From NCBI GenBank assembly GCA_964405775.1, contig CAYOPG010000055.1, positions 1 to 14,742 on the forward strand: a stretch of DNA of 14,742 nucleotides, written 5' to 3'. Of this stretch, positions 12,401 to 14,742 are shown piece by piece (the first letter of the stretch is position 1; each line of letters starts with the position of its first letter). Source of the stretch: JAAZFF01 sp964405775 (GTDB lineage: Bacteria; Verrucomicrobiota; Kiritimatiellia; RFP12; UBA3636). The translations under genes and the position numbers were made by a program. The notes below the pieces were generated by a model. It was given only the letters and a program-made list of their open reading frames with translations. It had not been told where the DNA came from and did not search any database.

Positions 12401-14615
12401 GCTTCGCGCCGGTTCCCGCGATTTCGCCATCGACGCGCAGCCGGAGGCCTGCGGAAACGGAGACCACTTTCCAGTATATCGTGTTTTCGTTAGAGCATTG
12501 GCATGAATCTATGCACATGCGCGGTTCCGGGATGCCGAATATCCTGAAATCGTCCTCGCCTTCCGCGACGGCGGTCCGGCGGCGATCCTCCGCGCCGTCC
12601 AGATTGTCGTCGTCCGAATTCACGCGTATGAAAGACGGAGCGCACGAGCAGTCAGCTTCGACGTCATCCAGAGCCCCGCAGTCTTTATCGTGGAAACATC
12701 CGGTCTCCGAACCCTCGACAACCTTATGCACGTAGCCGCATGCGCCGCATGTGTGATAGCCTCCCAGATGGCGGTGCGCGTGCACGTAATCGGGGCCGGA
12801 GTATCCGAAAACGCTGGCCGGAGGCGAAATACTTGCGCCAATGCAGCCGTAGTTTTCCACAAGACTGAATTCGGCGGAATTTTCGTCCTGAAAAACTTTC
12901 ACGAAACCATCTCCGGTATCCCACAGTATCCTGTCACGGGCGAAGGCCGGAGAGACGGCGGCGGCCAGGTCTATCCAGAGCGTTTCACCGCCATGCAGGC
13001 AGACATCCCCCCACAGCGGCGCGATGCCGGCCTCCAGATCTATAGTCGCGAAACCCATCAAACCCCAGCCGGCCGGTGCCGCGCCGTCGGAGAAGAAACC
13101 CGACGGGTCGTCCAGAAGGAAAGCGCCGGAGGAGCCTCCGCCCTGCAAAAGCGCCGCGCCGCCGGCCGGCCGGGGCCCGGCATCCGGCTCGGCAGCCGCG
13201 AGCTTGACCAAGGGGTTGCCAAAGCCGCGCACCGTGAATGGATATTCCGTGCCGGGCGACAGGTGCAGGCTCCAGCTCCGCGCCTCTCTCAGCGGCAGAC
13301 GCAGCCCGCCGACTGATAAAGCGGCGCTGCTGCCATAAGGTATGGGCGCAAGCAGCTTGAGCACCAGGTTTGTCGCCCCCGCGTTATGCCCCCAAAGCGG
13401 ATTCGCCAGCCATTCCACCGGGTCGATGCCATCGGGGATGCCGTCGCCGTCTTCATCTGGGTCGAGGGGGTTGAGGCCGGAGGCGATTTCTTCGCCGTCG
13501 GAAAGGCCGTCGCCGTCGGTGTCGGCAAGGTGCGGGTCTGTGTGGTAAATCAGGATTTCGTGGGCGTCTGGGATTCCGTCGGAGTCGGTATCGCCGCCCG
13601 TGATTTCGCCGAATGCAGTCCAGCGCAGTTCGAAGCGCGAGACGTTTCCTATGGCTTCGCACAACGGAATGGAAACGACGTTTGTGCCTTCCATCCGCCA
13701 AACGGCGGAGCAGATGTGGTTGGATTGAGAGCACGCGGAATCCGGCAGCGACGCAAGCGCAGTCTCGCCTCCGCCGTTGGCCTGTGCCCCGATTATGAAC
13801 TGCTCCGGCATGGCGTTCGTGCCGAAGTCGTAACGAAATACAAAGTCCCCGGACTTGAAAAGCTCTGCTTGGAAGGAGACCGGGAAATCCGTGGAGCGTC
13901 CAAGCAAGGCATTTTGCCACGTGAAACGCGCCGAACCCCGCCCCGTGACGTCGTGCCAGAAAAGCGATTGAGCTGGATCCGGCAACAGGTGCCAGTTGCC
14001 CTCCGGCACAATCCCCAAGGGCGTTCGCAAAGGCGCAAGAAATGAAACGCCTGACAGATCGGGCATCTGGGAACCGTCTGGTGAGGTCAAACGCCTTCCA
14101 CCGAATGCCAGCGTTCCGCTGGATGACACATACACCGAGTCCACGGCATTCGTGCCGAGCATGAAGCTCCAACCTTCGGGCTTGAGCAGAAAGCCATCGG
14201 CCGCCGCCCCGCGCTTAAGCCAGAATTCATGCACCGTGGCGTTTGTCGGCGCGGAGAAATTAAATACGACATTTGTGTCCGCCGCCACAAGCGCGAAACC
14301 CGCGGCTTTCTGCGCGTCTGAAAGCTCCGGCCCTTCGTCAAGCATGCCGGAAGTGAACCAGTTGGTGAAATCGTATGAAACTGTCCCGCCGGGCTTCGAC
14401 CCGCCGAAGACGATGGCGCCGGAGACTACCACCACCATGACAGCACGGATAAACGGCGGCAGCCTTCGGAACGCGTCAACTGCTCTGCGGAAATCCCCGT
14501 TCTTCGACAGAAAGGAAATCAGGAACGAAAAGAACACACATGTCCAGAGCAGGCAGATCAGAAACACCGCCATGCCGCTTGCGTTTGCGCTCTGGAATGT
14601 GAATTGGGGCATCAT
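9429..14615 (-). CDS. Large modular membrane-anchored protein with C-terminal metzincin zinc metallopeptidase
   Basis: 1728 residues. The N-terminus has two hydrophobic segments (about residues 15-37 and 56-74), so it is probably anchored in the inner membrane with the rest exported. Next come three Asp-rich thrombospondin-3/EF-like repeats (about 342-398, e.g. DTDGDGLSDGEEI), a Cys/His-rich segment (about 611-710) containing VNSDDDN, and four tandem Ig-like repeats (about 991-1394). The C-terminal ~230 residues hold HELGHQLGFLD (His1610, Glu1611, His1614, Asp1620: zinc ligands and catalytic Glu) and a downstream LLMYG fitting a metzincin Met-turn (Met1671), so I predict a zinc endopeptidase. 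The start is the first of two adjacent ATGs and overlaps the previous stop; no strong Shine-Dalgarno is seen. The gene behind it starts 12 bases after its stop and may encode an inhibitor or immunity protein. The active-site motif is seen; the effector role is inferred from architecture. Confidence 0.85.
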   Translation of the reverse strand: MMPQFTFQSANASGMAVFLICLLWTCVFFSFLISFLSKNGDFRRAVDAFRRLPPFIRAVMVVVVSGAIVFGGSKPGGTVSYDFTNWFTSGMLDEGPELSDAQKAAGFALVAADTNVVFNFSAPTNATVHEFWLKRGAAADGFLLKPEGWSFMLGTNAVDSVYVSSSGTLAFGGRRLTSPDGSQMPDLSGVSFLAPLRTPLGIVPEGNWHLLPDPAQSLFWHDVTGRGSARFTWQNALLGRSTDFPVSFQAELFKSGDFVFRYDFGTNAMPEQFIIGAQANGGGETALASLPDSACSQSNHICSAVWRMEGTNVVSIPLCEAIGNVSRFELRWTAFGEITGGDTDSDGIPDAHEILIYHTDPHLADTDGDGLSDGEEIASGLNPLDPDEDGDGIPDGIDPVEWLANPLWGHNAGATNLVLKLLAPIPYGSSAALSVGGLRLPLREARSWSLHLSPGTEYPFTVRGFGNPLVKLAAAEPDAGPRPAGGAALLQGGGSSGAFLLDDPSGFFSDGAAPAGWGLMGFATIDLEAGIAPLWGDVCLHGGETLWIDLAAAVSPAFARDRILWDTGDGFVKVFQDENSAEFSLVENYGCIGASISPPASVFGYSGPDYVHAHRHLGGYHTCGACGYVHKVVEGSETGCFHDKDCGALDDVEADCSCAPSFIRVNSDDDNLDGAEDRRRTAVAEGEDDFRIFGIPEPRMCIDSCQCSNENTIYWKVVSVSAGLRLRVDGEIAGTGAKLYSTNSLAIEALSASASLGSDWIEFEIRDESKEPDGEVLRRITRRFTAANAQIKPDRDGDGDVGVADARLAAGESAVWRVARREDPYLLALQNECPGDMTPRAYLVGNGVSRPAVHIGTATIVPGGSADTERDTTLTAWLDASGPGTAADLEYGIVTPENFLLCSDGLTIEVVDVDLGERWIAAGESAQYSFGSWAANAEWYVLKNGWEPVEFGWGADFATSPSLPAGDYVVNSYWGEGPVTGASMSEGGVLHVVDVDIEKDAYGAQCGSDDRVRIALDTTASTGPANWRIEPFAADGARLYATATDGTGFQTLSGLAEVWVSPGSIPQDYTITATHPSIPNANDTALLHVVALELEFLGWLTKAGSPTKRQVACDTANIPDSKLRWEISPEVAGGTLISSTASGDGQTTLDGGSSIYILADGPAENYSLSVWHADYPYICSSGKVSTVLIKTTPSEAHIRAGDTNRLSVTAAIGNMELEDLAWTLSPEIPDGARLHAAADGAGGVVAATGIADIWLSPGGVATNYTLAASHRMAADMHGNPTIVSTTRVDVVKFDINRTRAAMKSHGPATNVFSVVSSDGQLADWEIASTGPIGYPTYIFDSLQAAENPFYSASLAGAGEVYVMPGAPLRTMVVATHPLYTNITQTAELVVVDIELEPITTETNIFNRTINPSGVPADGGFGTFRIAVEPAEWVPDADIEWVPYDPTSVRFWNDNSNGREVEMGLYNGASQTVSVVINDLVHPAPEISFVGHNRRTIPVRFMVTCDRYGNYPAASATQCTNWVRDANAIFDQIGITLVLQSVAFTNRLEWWELDYTNNVVKAALRSSLTTDEGFEIYVIDHLVNSFDQISAFNSPEGTIIQGTTSPSTLAHELGHQLGFLDIYNNGGQYATNSVPDNLVSQAWMPHDWTGDQSVSYYRHELRHWETLRRLLMYGRESPGVASGIDIPLGDIYGVWYKVLNQSNILTRVYYTDFAPVGQNHVKDSDFSHQ
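10434..11645 (-). repeat. Four tandem ~100-codon Ig-like repeats within the metallopeptidase protein
   Basis: Residues about 991-1394 consist of four diverged copies of one unit. Each has an early Trp in a motif such as WRIEPFAADGARL, WEISPEVAGGTL or WTLSPEIPDGARL, at Trp1027, Trp1125, Trp1222 and Trp1324 (spacings 98, 97 and 102). Each then has a strand such as VWVSPGSIPQDYTITATHP or IWLSPGGVATNYTLAASH, and most end in a Val-rich strand such as VVDVDIE, VVALELEF or VVDIELEP. They look like bacterial Ig-like beta-sandwich stalk domains that hold the enzyme away from the membrane. The copies differ enough at DNA level that they are old, unlike the identical repeats elsewhere in the window. Confidence 0.7.
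13422..13592 (-). other. Calcium-type Asp repeats (thrombospondin-3/EF-like) in the metallopeptidase protein
   Basis: Residues about 342-398 carry three DxDxDGxxD-type loops in a row (DTDSDGIPDAHEI, DTDGDGLSDGEEI, DEDGDGIPDGID). This spacing is typical of thrombospondin type-3 or EF-like calcium-binding repeats in secreted bacterial proteins. A single similar loop (DSDGDGWMDWQEI) sits near the start of the deiminase protein, one of several signs that the two proteins use related scaffolds. Confidence 0.7.
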
Positions 14616-14742
14616 CTTACTGTAAATATGGTTGCGTCGTTCTTGAAATCAACGGTTATGGACTCGTCCTTAAAGCCGATGCCGCGAGCCACAAGTTTAG
14701 CTGTATCCCAGTCCTTAACGGAAAACTCAGACGGGAAAACCG
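14612..14742 (-). CDS. C-terminal end of an unidentified protein (partial)
   Basis: Only the last 42 codons and a TGA stop are in the window; the gene continues beyond the right edge. The visible tail starts VFPSEFSVKDWDTAKL, ends NDATIFTVR and has no motif I recognise. The frame is supported by its position: its stop overlaps the start of the large metallopeptidase gene as ATGA (ATG at 14615, TGA at 14614-14612), the usual arrangement of translationally coupled genes. The large protein therefore is probably not the first gene of its operon. Function unknown. Confidence 0.6.
   Translation of the reverse strand, partial: VFPSEFSVKDWDTAKLVARGIGFKDESITVDFKNDATIFTVR

Noticed and set aside
11740..12735. 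331-codon open frame on the plus strand, antisense to the metallopeptidase gene
   Set aside because: It lies wholly opposite a well-supported gene in its most GC-rich part, has Ser/Arg/Pro-rich composition typical of shadow frames and no domain-like sequence.

Overview
The window carries a single run of genes, all on the minus strand, so the order of transcription runs from the right end (14742) to the left end (1). The organism is probably a bacterium of the PVC group, with Kiritimatiellota or a neighbouring Verrucomicrobia/Lentisphaerae lineage as my best guess. The basis is style: very large secreted proteins rich in Asn/Thr and Asp-rich calcium-type repeats, small signal-peptide proteins behind them, and mixed GC. 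This is inference; there is no rRNA or marker gene here.

Layout in transcription order. (1) The last 42 codons of an unidentified gene (14742-14612), overlapping the next start as ATGA. (2) A 1728-residue membrane-anchored protein (14615-9429): two N-terminal membrane segments, thrombospondin-3-like Asp repeats, a Cys/His-rich segment, four tandem ~100-residue Ig-like repeats and a C-terminal zinc metallopeptidase (metzincin type, HExxHxxGxxD plus Met-turn). (3) A 307-residue exported, C-terminally membrane-anchored protein (9416-8493). (4) A ~1101-residue protein (8496-5191) that ends in a protein-arginine deiminase of the vertebrate (PADI) type with all four catalytic residues; its start overlaps gene 3 by ATGA. 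(5) A 344-residue exported protein (5203-4169), overlapping the deiminase gene by 13 bases. (6) A 247-codon gene (4087-3344) that seems to have lost its 5' end. (7) A 381-residue exported protein of unknown role (3255-2110). (8) A ~419-residue protein (2038-779) joining a piece of the deiminase protein's scaffold to an unrelated C-terminal domain. (9) A 154-residue exported protein (768-304). (10) A broken chimeric gene (289-1, running off the window): a signal peptide nearly identical to that of gene 9, an in-frame TAA, then a scaffold piece 88 bp of which is identical to the deiminase gene.

My reading is a secreted effector locus with exchangeable C-terminal domains ('tips'): a complete leading effector (metallopeptidase), further effector cassettes without secretion signals (deiminase, unknown tip), and small exported partner proteins after them that may be immunity or inhibitor proteins. 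The support comes from the sequence: two genes share the same scaffold and diverge at the same point (just after ASLK-I/M-TA), perfect 72- and 88-bp repeats link genes 8 and 10 to the deiminase gene, and signal peptides and gene leaders are reused on unrelated proteins. Toxin and immunity roles themselves are inferred, not shown. The most notable single item is the vertebrate-type arginine deiminase used as the enzymatic end of a large modular bacterial protein.

There is no stretch over 300 bases without a gene. The largest gaps are 3256-3343, 4088-4168 and 2039-2109. I see no tRNA, rRNA, CRISPR, transposase or convincing factor-independent terminator.
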